Source: Streptomyces vinaceus | Lineage (GTDB): Bacteria > Actinomycetota > Actinomycetes > Streptomycetales > Streptomycetaceae | Assembly: GCF_008704935.1 (NCBI RefSeq) | Contig: NZ_CP023692.1 | Span: 4,989,001-5,053,000, forward strand | Direction of reading: 5' to 3' | DNA: 64,000 nucleotides | In this document: in pieces, positions 54,306-61,977 of the stretch | How the letters are laid out: the number at the start of each line of letters is the position of its first letter | Position numbering within the stretch: the stretch's first letter is position 1 | The notes under the pieces: model-generated | What the model saw: the letters and a program-made list of their open reading frames with translations, nothing else | What the model was told of the DNA's origin: nothing | The model's database searches: none | Program-made: the position numbers and the translations under genes

Positions 54306-54349
54306 GAACGGTGCCCCGGCGGTGGCCGAACGGTGCCCCGGCGGTGCCC
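54306..54349. repeat. 22-bp tandem duplication
   Basis: Two adjacent 22-bp units (54306-54327 and 54328-54349, starting GAACGGTGCCCCGGCGGTG) differ at one base. They lie in the intergenic region between the FGGY kinase and the ABC exporter genes and are non-coding. Confidence 0.85.
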
Positions 54350-54364
54350 GGGCGGACCCGGGGC

Positions 54365-55819
54365 TCAGCCCTGGAAGGCCCCCGGGTGGATCTGCTCCCG
54401 CGTCGCGATGTACTGCTGGCGCACCGCCTGCCACGCCGGGTACTCCTCGCCCGGCTCGAAGACCTGCGCCGCCGGACCCGGCCACACCGGCGGGGTGTGC
54501 GCGGCCAGCGTGCCCTGCTGCACCCCGAGCGCCCACGCCGCCTGGCGCGCCGCGCCCAGCGCCGCGTAGTCGGCCGGCGCCGGTACGACGACCTGCGTCC
54601 CGAACAGCCCCGGAGCCGCGGCCTGTACGGCGGGCAGCTCGGCCGCCGCGCCCAGCAGGAACACCCGGCGGATCTCCACCCCGCGCGTGCGCAGCACGTC
54701 CAGCGCGTCGACCAGCCCGCACAGCATGCCCTCGAACGCGGCCCGCGCCAGGTGCTCCGGCTTCATCGAGTCCCGCCGCAGCCCGGACAGGGTCCCGGCG
54801 GTGTGCGGCAGGTTCGGCGTCCGCTCACCCTCCAGGTACGGCAGGAGTACGAGGCCGTGCGCACCCGGCGTCGACTTCAGCGCGAGCTCCGACAGCCCCT
54901 CCAGATCGGTGCCGAGCAGCTCGGCGGTGCCGCGCAGCGCCCGTACCGCGTTGGAGGTGTTCACCACCGGCAGGTGCATGCCGCTGGCGTCGGCCAGCGA
55001 GGTGATCAGCCCGCCCGGCTCCGACAGCGCCTCGTGGTGCACGGCCATCACCGAGCCGGAAGCACCCAGCGAGACCACCGCGTCGCCGGGGCCGAGGCCC
55101 AGCCCGAGCGCGGCGGCCATGGTCTCCCCGGTGCCCGCGGAGATCAGCAGCCCCTCCGGCGTCATCCCGGCGGCCTCGGCCGGCCCGAGCACCTCGGGCA
55201 GCAGCGCCATGTGCCCGAGCGCCAGTTCCACCAGATCGGGGCGGTACGAACCGGTGGCCGGCGACCAGTACCCGGTACCCGAGGCGCCGCCCCGGTCGGT
55301 GGTCCGCCGGGCCGGCCGGCCCAGCAGCTGCCACACCAGCCAGTCGTGCGCGGACATCAGCACGGCCACCCGGCGCGCCGCCTCCGGCTCGGTGCGGGCC
55401 AGCCAGGCCAGCTTCGCCACCGGCTGCGCGGAGTGCGGGACGGACCCGACGGCCTCGGCCCAGGCCTGCCGGCCGCCGAGCGCCTCGATCAGGTCGGCGG
55501 CGGCGACCTGGCCGCGCTTGTCGTTGCCGATCAGGGCCGGACGTACGAGGGCGCCCTGCTGGTCCAGCGGCAGCAGTCCGTGCTGCTGCGCGGAGACGCC
55601 GATGGCCTGGACGCCTTCGAGGAGCCCGCCGCCGGCGGCCTCGCCGAGGGAGAGCAGCCAGGCCTGCGGGTCGGTCTCGTGGGGGTGGAGGCTCTCGGGA
55701 TCACCCGCGGGCTGCGGATGGGGGGCGTACCCCTGGCGCAGCACGGCACCCGTGTCGGTGTCACAGACGACGATGCGAGTGAAGGCGGAAGAGCTGTCCA
55801 GCCCGGCGACTATCCCCAT
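54365..55819 (-). CDS. FGGY-family carbohydrate kinase (xylulokinase-like)
   Basis: The 484-residue kinase has GIVAGLDSSSAFTRIVVCDT (phosphate 1 site), GVSAQQHGLLPLDQQG (substrate-site Gln/His), the catalytic Asp in LMSAHDWLVWQLLG, the FGGY-type GTGETMAAALGLGLGPGDAV, and a C-terminal GAARQAAWALGVQ. The motifs are closest to D-xylulose kinase, but no xylose isomerase gene is adjacent, so the sugar is uncertain. It is preceded by a hairpin terminator and probably monocistronic. Confidence 0.9.
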   Translation of the reverse strand: MGIVAGLDSSSAFTRIVVCDTDTGAVLRQGYAPHPQPAGDPESLHPHETDPQAWLLSLGEAAGGGLLEGVQAIGVSAQQHGLLPLDQQGALVRPALIGNDKRGQVAAADLIEALGGRQAWAEAVGSVPHSAQPVAKLAWLARTEPEAARRVAVLMSAHDWLVWQLLGRPARRTTDRGGASGTGYWSPATGSYRPDLVELALGHMALLPEVLGPAEAAGMTPEGLLISAGTGETMAAALGLGLGPGDAVVSLGASGSVMAVHHEALSEPGGLITSLADASGMHLPVVNTSNAVRALRGTAELLGTDLEGLSELALKSTPGAHGLVLLPYLEGERTPNLPHTAGTLSGLRRDSMKPEHLARAAFEGMLCGLVDALDVLRTRGVEIRRVFLLGAAAELPAVQAAAPGLFGTQVVVPAPADYAALGAARQAAWALGVQQGTLAAHTPPVWPGPAAQVFEPGEEYPAWQAVRQQYIATREQIHPGAFQG

Positions 55820-55843
55820 GCGGAGAATTCTGCCGCACGCGGA

Positions 55844-55879
55844 GGCGGGATCCGCCGCCCGGAGGCGCCGGATCCCGCC
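55844..55879 (-). terminator. Terminator after the YtxH-like gene
   Basis: GGCGGGATCCG (55844-55854) pairs perfectly with CGGATCCCGCC (55869-55879) over a 14-nt loop. It lies just downstream of the YtxH-like gene and 25 bp before the kinase gene, both leftward. Confidence 0.75.
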
Positions 55880-55892
55880 CTGTTCCCGAGGC

Positions 55893-56195
55893 TCAGGTGT
55901 TGCTGGTGCCCCACTCGTCCTCGGCGCCGCCGCCGGCGCGGTCGCGCATGCCCCGTACCCGCCCGGCCAGGGAGGAGGGCATCGCGTCGCCCACCTTGTC
56001 GCTCACGGCGGCGAAGGCCTTCCCGGCGTACTCGCGCCCGGTGTGCCCGGCGCTCTCGGCGGCGTTGCGCACCGCCGGGTTCTGCGCGATCCCACGCGCG
56101 GACTTCTTCAGCTGCTCGTAACGCTCGCGCCCCGCGCGGGTTCCGAGGACGTACCCGAGGGCCAGTCCGACCACGAACGTGACCTTGTACCGCAT
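55893..56195 (-). CDS. YtxH-like small membrane-associated protein
   Basis: The 100-residue protein has an N-terminal hydrophobic helix (VTFVVGLALGYVLGTRAG), then the GRERYEQLKKSARGIAQNP helix seen in YtxH-type proteins and an amphipathic, disordered C-terminus. The ATG at 56195 follows GGGTGG. The function is unknown; relatives are general stress or envelope proteins. Confidence 0.75.
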   Translation of the reverse strand: MRYKVTFVVGLALGYVLGTRAGRERYEQLKKSARGIAQNPAVRNAAESAGHTGREYAGKAFAAVSDKVGDAMPSSLAGRVRGMRDRAGGGAEDEWGTSNT

Positions 56196-56341
56196 GCCTG
56201 CCACCCTTCGTCGTGTGGTGCCCGGCCTGCTGGCGATACCGATTGGCGGAGCACCCCCCTGCTTGCGCTAATCTATGACTCGCAACGGGCGCTCGCCCCT
56301 CCGGCTAGGCCGGAGGTGGGCTGTTCGGTGCACCGCAGCAA

Positions 56342-56414
56342 TCCCCTGTAGCTCAATTGGCAGAGCAGCCGGCTGTTAACCGGCAGGTTACTGGTTCGAG
56401 TCCAGTCGGGGGAG
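56342..56414 (+). tRNA. tRNA-Asn (GTT), copy 1
   Basis: The 73-nt cloverleaf has a perfect acceptor stem (TCCCCTG/CGGGGGA), D arm GCTC/GAGC, anticodon GTT at 56375-56377 in loop CTGTTAA, and a TTCGAGT T-loop. The CCA end is not encoded. It is identical to the next tRNA. Confidence 0.97.
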
Positions 56415-56419
56415 CGCAG

Positions 56420-56492
56420 TCCCCTGTAGCTCAATTGGCAGAGCAGCCGGCTGTTAACCGGCAGGTTACTGGTTCGAGTCCAGTCGGGGGAG
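56420..56492 (+). tRNA. tRNA-Asn (GTT), copy 2
   Basis: An exact duplicate of the preceding tRNA, separated by five bases (CGCAG). Close spacing implies a single precursor transcript. A U-tract terminator follows. Confidence 0.97.
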
Positions 56493-56500
56493 CATCGAAG

Positions 56501-56532
56501 AAGAGGACCTCACGCGGGTCCTCTTTCTTTTT
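56501..56532 (+). terminator. Terminator after the tRNA-Asn pair
   Basis: A perfect 9-bp stem, AAGAGGACC (56501-56509) with GGTCCTCTT (56517-56525), is followed by TCTTTTT. Confidence 0.92.
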
Positions 56533-56675
56533 GCCCTGGTTCTGGAACCGGGCAGCCCTCAGAACGGTCTCCCTCAGCAGCGAAGCCGATCATGCGGGGC
56601 ATCCGAGGCAGGAGATCGTATGAGCGGCTATGCTGCGGCAGACGGCGCGCACACATGTACGCGCCACGCCGTGAA

Positions 56676-56749
56676 GGGGCGGTAGCTCAGCCGGTTAGAG
56701 CAGCGGACTCATAATCCGTCGGCCGTGGGTTCGAGTCCCACCCGCCCCA
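56676..56749 (+). tRNA. tRNA-Met (CAT), elongator type
   Basis: The 74-nt cloverleaf has acceptor GGGGCGG/CCGCCCC with a paired first base, so it is not the initiator. Anticodon CAT (56710-56712) lies in loop CTCATAA, with the T arm GTGGG/CCCAC. The discriminator is A, and CCA is not encoded. A lysidine-modified tRNA-Ile2 also has CAT and cannot be excluded. The broken integrase gene runs into the 3' half of this tRNA, marking it as the likely integration site. Confidence 0.93.
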
Positions 56750-58164
56750 CTGCGAGCCGCAGGTGAAGAAACGATCTCACCTGCGGCTTTGGCGTTTTCA
56801 GGGGCTGCCGCGCCAGCAGGCGAGCTGAGCTCACGCCTTTGGCTGGGAACGACCCGGGACGAGAGTCCCCCGGATGGACCTGCTCGCGCCGCCGGCGCGG
56901 CACGGGGGAAGCCGCCCTCTCGGCCGCGTCGCGCCCCACCCCGCCCAGCAGGTGTGGGTACAGGTCTGTGGTGATCGTCACCGTGGAGTGCCCGAGGCGC
57001 TTCGACACGCTCGCCAAGTCGACCCCGGCGGCGAGCGTCAGCGAAGCCTGCCCGTCCCGCAGGTCGTGCAGCCCCACCCGTCGCGGCCGCCGGCCCTCCC
57101 CGTCGAGCAGGTGCGCGTCGTCCTCGAAGCGGGCGGCGTCGATCAGCCCACCGAAGAGCGTGGAGACGTGATCAGGGCGCAGGGCGTCGCCGTCCTCATG
57201 GGCGAACACGAGCCCGTGGTCCCGGTACGCCAACTTCCACTTGCGGCGCTCCTCCTCCTGCCGCAGCTTGTGACTCAGGAGCGCGCCGCCGGTCAGCTCG
57301 TCGAGGTCGATGATCCGATCCTCGTCGCTCGCCGTCTTGGGCCGGGAGAACATCAGACCGATGTGCCCCCTTGGCATTACGGACCCGCCACGGGAGCCAT
57401 GTCCCGCTTCTTGAGCCCGGACACCTGCACGATCTGCTGCCGCACGACGATCACCCGCCGGGCGAAGTCGACGTCGTCCCATCGGAGCCCCCACGCCTCG
57501 CCGCGGCGCAGGCCCGTTCCGGCGATCACCTCGAAGAGGGCGCCGAGGCGGTGCGTGCCGATGCGGTCGAGGAAGGCGCCGAACTCGGCTGGCTCCCACG
57601 GGATGACCTTGGGGCGCTGAGAGGTCGGCAGCTCGACGTTCTTCGCCATGTTGAAGATGATGAGCTGCTCCTTCACCGCAGTCGTCAGGGCGCTGCGCAG
57701 CGTCGCGTGAATCTGGCCTACGGTCGCCGTCTCCGCCTCCCGTCGTTGACCTCGGCGAGCAGCTTGTCGACGTGCGAGGGCCGCAGGTCGCGCAGGCGTA
57801 TGCGGCCGAGGTGTGGCACGAGGTAGTCGTCGATGTGGTGCCGGTACGAGCAGAGCGTCGTCGGGCGCCGGCCCGCCCGCTCCTTGAGCTCCATCCACTT
57901 CCTGAGCCACTGCTCGACGGTCTGCCCGTCGTCGTGGGTGTAGCTGCCCTCACTGATCCGGGCGAGGACCGTGCTCAGCTCGCGCTCGGCCTCGTCGGCC
58001 GTGGCGAACCCGCCCTTCTTGAGCTGCTGCCGCTTGCTGTCCTTCTCGATCCCGGAGTCTGCGGGGTAGTACCTGGAGTCCTGGGCCTTCTTGCAGTTCT
58101 TACGCCGGCCCTTGGCGTCGTGCCCCTGCCCGGTGGGGAGCGAGCGACATGCTCGTGAGCACAT
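56709..58164 (-). pseudogene. Tyrosine recombinase/integrase, broken by two frameshifts
   Basis: Three frames are needed. From 58164: an AP2-like and SAM-like N-terminal DNA-binding part (KRQQLKKGGFATADEAEREL, VEQWLRKWMELKERAGRRPT). After a shift near 57740: EAETATVGQIHATLRSALTT and the catalytic Arg in GTGLRRGEAWGLRWDDVDF. After a second shift near 57385: EDRIIDLDELTGG, HDLRDGQASLTLAAGVDLAS, LGHSTVTITTDLY with the catalytic Tyr. In the usual HxxRH-type motif the second His is Asp (HDLRDG). The last codons (GRVGLEPTADGL) are read through the tRNA-Met complement. Confidence 0.92.
56755..56792 (+). terminator. Hairpin terminator after tRNA-Met
   Basis: A perfect 12-bp stem, AGCCGCAGGTGA (56755-56766) with 56777-56788, is followed by TTGG. 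The same DNA codes for the C-terminal tail of the integrase remnant on the other strand. Confidence 0.8.
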
Positions 58165-58568
58165 CTATGAGAATGGCTGGCGTGGACTACTTCACTGAGA
58201 CGGGCTGGATGGCCTTCTTTTCTGGCACGGAAACCGAGGTGGGTCGGCAGCGTGGTGTCGAGGCATGGCACCCCACCACCGGCGCTGCTCTCATCGTGGA
58301 CCCAGACCGAGGCGCGCTCAGGCCCGTAACGGACTTCGAGGACTTCTCTCATCTGGAGCGCGTCCACCGGATAGCGGGAGTGGTTCCCGGTGGTGGGTGG
58401 CGGGCGCATTGGGAGGACGAAGGCGGTGCTCCGCTCACTCAGCCGGTGTTGGCGTGGCTCATCAGCTCGCAGGGCGGCGCGACGCCGGTGACCGTGGAGC
58501 CGAACGGAGACACCGACTGCTCTGGGATCGCGGATCGACTACTTGCCCCGGGGCAAGAGCTTCGCTGA
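58149..58568 (+). CDS. Hypothetical protein in the accessory island
   Basis: The 139-residue frame opens at an ATG with GGGAG eight bases upstream (other ATGs at 58167 and 58173). It reads MAGVDYFTETGWMAFFSGTE, VEAWHPTTGAALIVDPDRGA, RIAGVVPGGGWRAHWEDEGG, with no membrane segment. It overlaps the integrase 5' end by 16 bp on the other strand. I do not recognise the family. A small soluble protein beside a toxin locus could be an orphan immunity protein, but nothing in the sequence proves that. Confidence 0.55.
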   Translation: MLVSTSMRMAGVDYFTETGWMAFFSGTETEVGRQRGVEAWHPTTGAALIVDPDRGALRPVTDFEDFSHLERVHRIAGVVPGGGWRAHWEDEGGAPLTQPVLAWLISSQGGATPVTVEPNGDTDCSGIADRLLAPGQELR

Positions 58569-58785
58569 CGGGGAGGCGCCCCGGCCGCCCTCCGATCCGG
58601 CCCTGCCTTACCTCTCGCGTAGTGCGCTGCTGGCTGAGGTCAGCCGTTGAGCGGGGAGCGCGAAGTGGTTCTCGGGGTTGCGGACGCTGTGCGAGCCGCC
58701 GCCGTCTGACCGTTCGCCAAGGCAAGCGCCTGTTCGTGAAGTGGGACGGCTTCGACTACGAGGCGCTCGGCGAGCGCAGTTGTAG

Positions 58786-59124
58786 CCACTTTGGGATCGC
58801 TCTGGACGGCCCCTGCGCGAGGCGTACGCCGAAAGCGTCACCTCCATCGAAGCCGGCCCGGGTGCGGACGAAGCCAAGCGGCTCCGCGGCTTCAGGATCC
58901 GCCAGAGCCGCTCGGCAATCCTGGTCACCGACACGGCACTGCGGCCCGAGGTCGCCAAGCTCCACGCCGCGTTCGGTCACGCCCGCCGCGGGGCGCTGGG
59001 CGCGACCACGGAGGAGGAGCCCACGGGGGCGATCGGCCGTCTGCGGGCCGAGCTGCTGGGTGGCTCCGCCTACGAGCCGATCCAGCGCCTCCAGCCGGAG
59101 GCGGCTGCTGCGCCTGATCCCTGA
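58786..59124 (+). pseudogene. Fragment of an unidentified gene (no start codon)
   Basis: An open frame without a start codon begins after a stop at 58783 and ends TGA at 59122. It reads LREAYAESVTSIEAGPGADE, AKRLRGFRIRQSRSAILVTD, GHARRGALGATTEEEPTGAI and ends QPEAAAAPDP. The even charge distribution suggests former coding sequence. Upstream (58569-58785) only short broken frames are seen. I cannot name the family. From 59125 to 59271 nothing is recognised. Confidence 0.4.
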
Positions 59125-59271
59125 TCCACATTTCCACACTCTCAGAGCAGGCCAGGTGCGGGAATCCTTCGCGCACCTGGCATGCAGGCGATGCCGGGAA
59201 GGCAAGGCCGGGAAGATCCTCCGGCCGGGCGAACCGGAATCGAGTGCCAAGCCGTACCGACTATCCGCCAC

Positions 59272-59928
59272 TTATCCCTGTGGCTTGTGGAGAACAATCT
59301 CCCGCACATCCGCCAGCCATTGGCGCAGCCGCACGCCCTGTGGCGGGAGAATGGAAAGGCCAAGCGTCGCCGCCGAATTCTTGAGCAATTTGTCCGATTC
59401 GTTGAGGGCCAGGAATTCGTCAATCTCGTGCGCCACCTGCCGGAGGTCACTCTCTGAAGCGTCCGAAGCGTAGTCGTCCAGAGCCTCCCTGTGCGAGGAA
59501 TACTCCAGTGAGAAATCTTGATGGAAGTAAGCTCCCAGCAGGTGTGAGAGTTCGGGAAAACGCTCTTTCCATTCCCATGCGGTTTGAGGAGGTGACTGGG
59601 AGGGGGTTTCCGGCTTCGCGAGGAACTGTCGGAGGTGCCCGCCGATCACGGCAAGACAGCTCTCCACCGTCTTCCCGTGGGGAGGGTGGATGTGGGGCAA
59701 GAGGTCGACGTCATCCGCGATGTAATCGTTGAACAGCCCGGTCTTGAGGAGGTCGTCGATTTCTGCTGCCGCCTCGGCTGCGCGGGCGGGATCGAGTGCG
59801 GCTTGCCTGAGGTAGGCGCTGAGTGCGGCTCCGCGACGGTCCTCAGTGTCATCGAAGGCGTAGCCGGTCACTTCATAAGAGCGCAGCAGCTGGCGCAGTT
59901 CACGAAAGCGATCGTTCGACGGTGTCAC
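59272..59928 (-). CDS. Tandem-domain CDI-type immunity protein (CdiI_2-like, two copies)
   Basis: The GTG at 59928 gives 218 residues made of two related helical domains. Domain 1 (about 8-103) has FRELRQLLRSY, EIDDLLKTGL and LPHIHPPHGKT. Domain 2 (about 124-212) has FPELSHLLGAYFHQDFSLEY, EALDDYASDASESDLRQVA, EIDEFLALNESD and ILPPQGVRLRQWL. Domain 2 is the clearer match to the contact-dependent-inhibition immunity family paired with RNase A-like toxins. The gene starts 22 bp after the toxin stop, so it should neutralise that toxin in the cytoplasm. Confidence 0.87.
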   Translation of the reverse strand: MTPSNDRFRELRQLLRSYEVTGYAFDDTEDRRGAALSAYLRQAALDPARAAEAAAEIDDLLKTGLFNDYIADDVDLLPHIHPPHGKTVESCLAVIGGHLRQFLAKPETPSQSPPQTAWEWKERFPELSHLLGAYFHQDFSLEYSSHREALDDYASDASESDLRQVAHEIDEFLALNESDKLLKNSAATLGLSILPPQGVRLRQWLADVREIVLHKPQG

Positions 59929-59950
59929 CTGTTCATGCCTTACTCTCGAG

Positions 59951-61213
59951 CTAGGGAATGGGATATGAAGTGAGGACTCGGTAGCCGCTCGCAGCGGATG
60001 GATCACGCTTCAGGACCACTTGTACTCCGTTCACCCATTGTGCAGCGGTTCCGCGTTTGAAGTTCTCCCGGGTCAGACTCATGCCGGTTGCCTCGTCGAA
60101 GTGCTCAGAGAAGTCCATCTTCTTTCTCTTGGGGTTGGCGAGCCATTCGCCGATCTCCTTCTGGTGTTTCAGCATTGCGGCATCAGTGAATCTCTGGGCC
60201 GAGGCCTCGTCTATGTATCTGGATGCCGCACCCATTCCGGGGGTGCTTCGGAGGCGCGCACGCAGGTCGCGCGTCGTCATCTCCACGTGTCGCTCGATGG
60301 TATGCGAGCCGTTGCTTCCTTCGTCGCCCGCGATATCGGCACGGTACTTGGGATTGACGGGTCCCTTGCGCTTGCTCCGAGGCCAGGCGTTCGGCTCTCC
60401 GTCGCGAAGGAGCATGCCGAGATCCCCCGCCTCGACCGCGAGCCCGCTGGGCAGCGCGAATTCCGGGGTGTAGCCCGGCAGACGGACACCTCCCAAGAGG
60501 CTGGTCCAGCCGCCGCCTTCCCTCGCGAGCTGGAACGCCTTCCCGGCTCCGCCGAAGGCTCCGCCGGTAAGGCCTCCGTAGACTCCGGCATCCTGTGCCT
60601 CGTCAAGGTTGAAGCCGGTCTGGAGTCCTGCGGCTATCTTGAGCGGTTGGGCGACGGCGAGGTCGATGGTGACGGACTCGATGCCCGCGATGGCCGCAGT
60701 CGCGAAGACGGTGCCGGCGATGGTGGCGACCTCGGTAGTGAGGGCCACGCCCACGGTTGTCGCCAGCTCGACGATGGTGGCGGTGGCCGCCGCTGCGGCG
60801 ACCTCGGTGGCGCCGAGGGTGAAGAACGCCAGGGCCGTGCCGCCGACGATGACGGCGCCGGCGATCTCCAGTTCGCGGTCGAGCTTCTTCTTCGCGTCAG
60901 CCACGGCATCGGCGTACTGGTCGATCCCGGCCGCCAGGGAGCGGGGGCCGTCGACGAGGTCCTGGAGCCACCCCTTCTTGTCGTGGTAATAGCGGGCCCA
61001 GAAGGGATCGGCGAAGGCGGAGATGGCTTCGCCGGAGTTGTTGTGAATCAGTGTCTGAGCGGCTTTGTTGGCGGCTGCCGCGACGTCTTCCATGTCGTCG
61101 GCGAACGTCCGCCAGGCGTTCGCGATGTCGCGCAGCTTGCCGACGTTGGCGGCCGGCCACTCGATTCCGGTGACGTCGGTGACGACCTCCCGGACCTTGT
61201 CACCGGTGCTCAC
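59951..61213 (-). CDS. Polymorphic toxin: WXG100/CpnT-like N-terminus, RNase A-like CdiA-CT C-terminus
   Basis: The GTG at 61213 overlaps the stop of the WXG100-like gene by four bases (GTGA) and gives 420 residues. Residues 1-115 are helical (GIEWPAANVGKLRDIANAWR, WARYYHDKKGWLQDLVDGPR), like the CpnT/WXG100-type export domain. Residues 117-180 are strongly hydrophobic. The C-terminal 115 residues match bacterial RNase A-like toxins: H309 in SHTIERHV, R320, and T415/Y417 in RVLTSYPIP. Spacing H-11-R and T-2-Y equals the catalytic set I recall for the Yersinia CdiA toxin (H175, R186, T276, Y278). Confidence 0.9.
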   Translation of the reverse strand: MSTGDKVREVVTDVTGIEWPAANVGKLRDIANAWRTFADDMEDVAAAANKAAQTLIHNNSGEAISAFADPFWARYYHDKKGWLQDLVDGPRSLAAGIDQYADAVADAKKKLDRELEIAGAVIVGGTALAFFTLGATEVAAAAATATIVELATTVGVALTTEVATIAGTVFATAAIAGIESVTIDLAVAQPLKIAAGLQTGFNLDEAQDAGVYGGLTGGAFGGAGKAFQLAREGGGWTSLLGGVRLPGYTPEFALPSGLAVEAGDLGMLLRDGEPNAWPRSKRKGPVNPKYRADIAGDEGSNGSHTIERHVEMTTRDLRARLRSTPGMGAASRYIDEASAQRFTDAAMLKHQKEIGEWLANPKRKKMDFSEHFDEATGMSLTRENFKRGTAAQWVNGVQVVLKRDPSAASGYRVLTSYPIP

Positions 61214-61581
61214 TGCTGGTGGTCTGGGGCGTCGGGACCCCCGTGGGGAGCAGGGGTGACCTTGCGGAACATGGCCCCGACCAGGGCATCGTTCTCTATG
61301 TGGCCGTCTGCCATGTCGGTCATCGCCGTGTGGATGCTCGCCAAACCGTCCTTGATGATGCCTGCGGACTTCTCGATCTGGGCGACGATCGGACCGTACT
61401 TGTCGTTGAACTCCTTGCCCGGGCCGTCGTCTCCCCAGGCCGCCCCCGCCTTCGCCAGCGACGCGGCAAGCGTGCCCAGGGCCTGGCCGAGTGCCACGCT
61501 CTGATCGTGGAACACCGGCGCTGTTGCCTTCAGATCGGCCGTCTTGATGTCGAGAATCTTGCCCTCGTCCCCCACCGGCAT
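61210..61581 (-). CDS. WXG100-like protein of the toxin operon
   Basis: The 123-residue helical protein has a WXG-type turn (GAAWGDDGPGKEFNDKYGPI) between two long helices (FHDQSVALGQALGTLAASLA and IKDGLASIHTAMTDMADGHI), the hairpin fold of ESX substrates and chaperones. The ATG at 61581 follows GGGAGGGG. It is the first gene of the operon and is coupled to the toxin gene. It likely pairs with the toxin N-terminus for type VII export. No ESX core gene lies in the window. Confidence 0.88.
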   Translation of the reverse strand: MPVGDEGKILDIKTADLKATAPVFHDQSVALGQALGTLAASLAKAGAAWGDDGPGKEFNDKYGPIVAQIEKSAGIIKDGLASIHTAMTDMADGHIENDALVGAMFRKVTPAPHGGPDAPDHQQ

Positions 61582-61762
61582 CCCCTCCCATTGCCCTTGC
61601 GGTCATATGACCCTAACTACGACCGATCGTTCGCAACTGCGGACAATGTAAAGGGTGAGCAAAGATCAACTTGCCCTGCTCAGGCGTCGATTCACGCCTG
61701 TGCCCATCTGCCCCTGATCTCGCGCGCCTGCACCCAGGGGGTCGTTGTGTAGGAGTGGCTGA

Positions 61763-61925
61763 CTAGCTGGTCAGGGCGGGTTGAGGCGGGTTCAGGTTCA
61801 CTTGTTCGGCCGTTGGCGGGTTGGCGTAGTGCTGCTCCTCGAACTCGAACGGGCTGAGGAAGTCGGGCCGTTTCTCGATGCGGCGGGGGCTGTAGATGCC
61901 GTCGATGTACTCGAAAGAGCACGGG
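61763..61925 (-). pseudogene. IS3-family transposase, C-terminal remnant
   Basis: Read toward the stop TAG at 61763-61765, the frame gives FEYIDGIYSPRRIEKRPDFL, SPFEFEEQHYANPPTAEQVN, then LNPPQPALTS. This is the characteristic end of an IS3/IS407-type OrfB transposase (W/Y-I-E-x-x-Y-N-x-x-R-I-H...L-G-Y-x-S-P-x-x-F). Only about 52 codons remain, and the frame changes near 61916. The stretch from 61582 to 61762 holds the presumed promoter of the toxin operon, with no gene. Confidence 0.85.
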
Positions 61926-61977
61926 CGGAGCCTCTTTGCTTTGGAGGGGGATCCGCTGTGCGAAAGCCTGGGGCTTG

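Noticed and set aside
58756..59271. 171-codon minus-strand frame in the gene-debris region
   Set aside because: Arg/Pro/Gly-rich, no motif; the plus-strand fragment at 58786-59124 is more protein-like.
60020..61504. 494-codon plus-strand frame opposite the toxin gene
   Set aside because: The minus-strand frame carries the RNase A-like and WXG-type motifs and operon overlaps; the plus frame has none.
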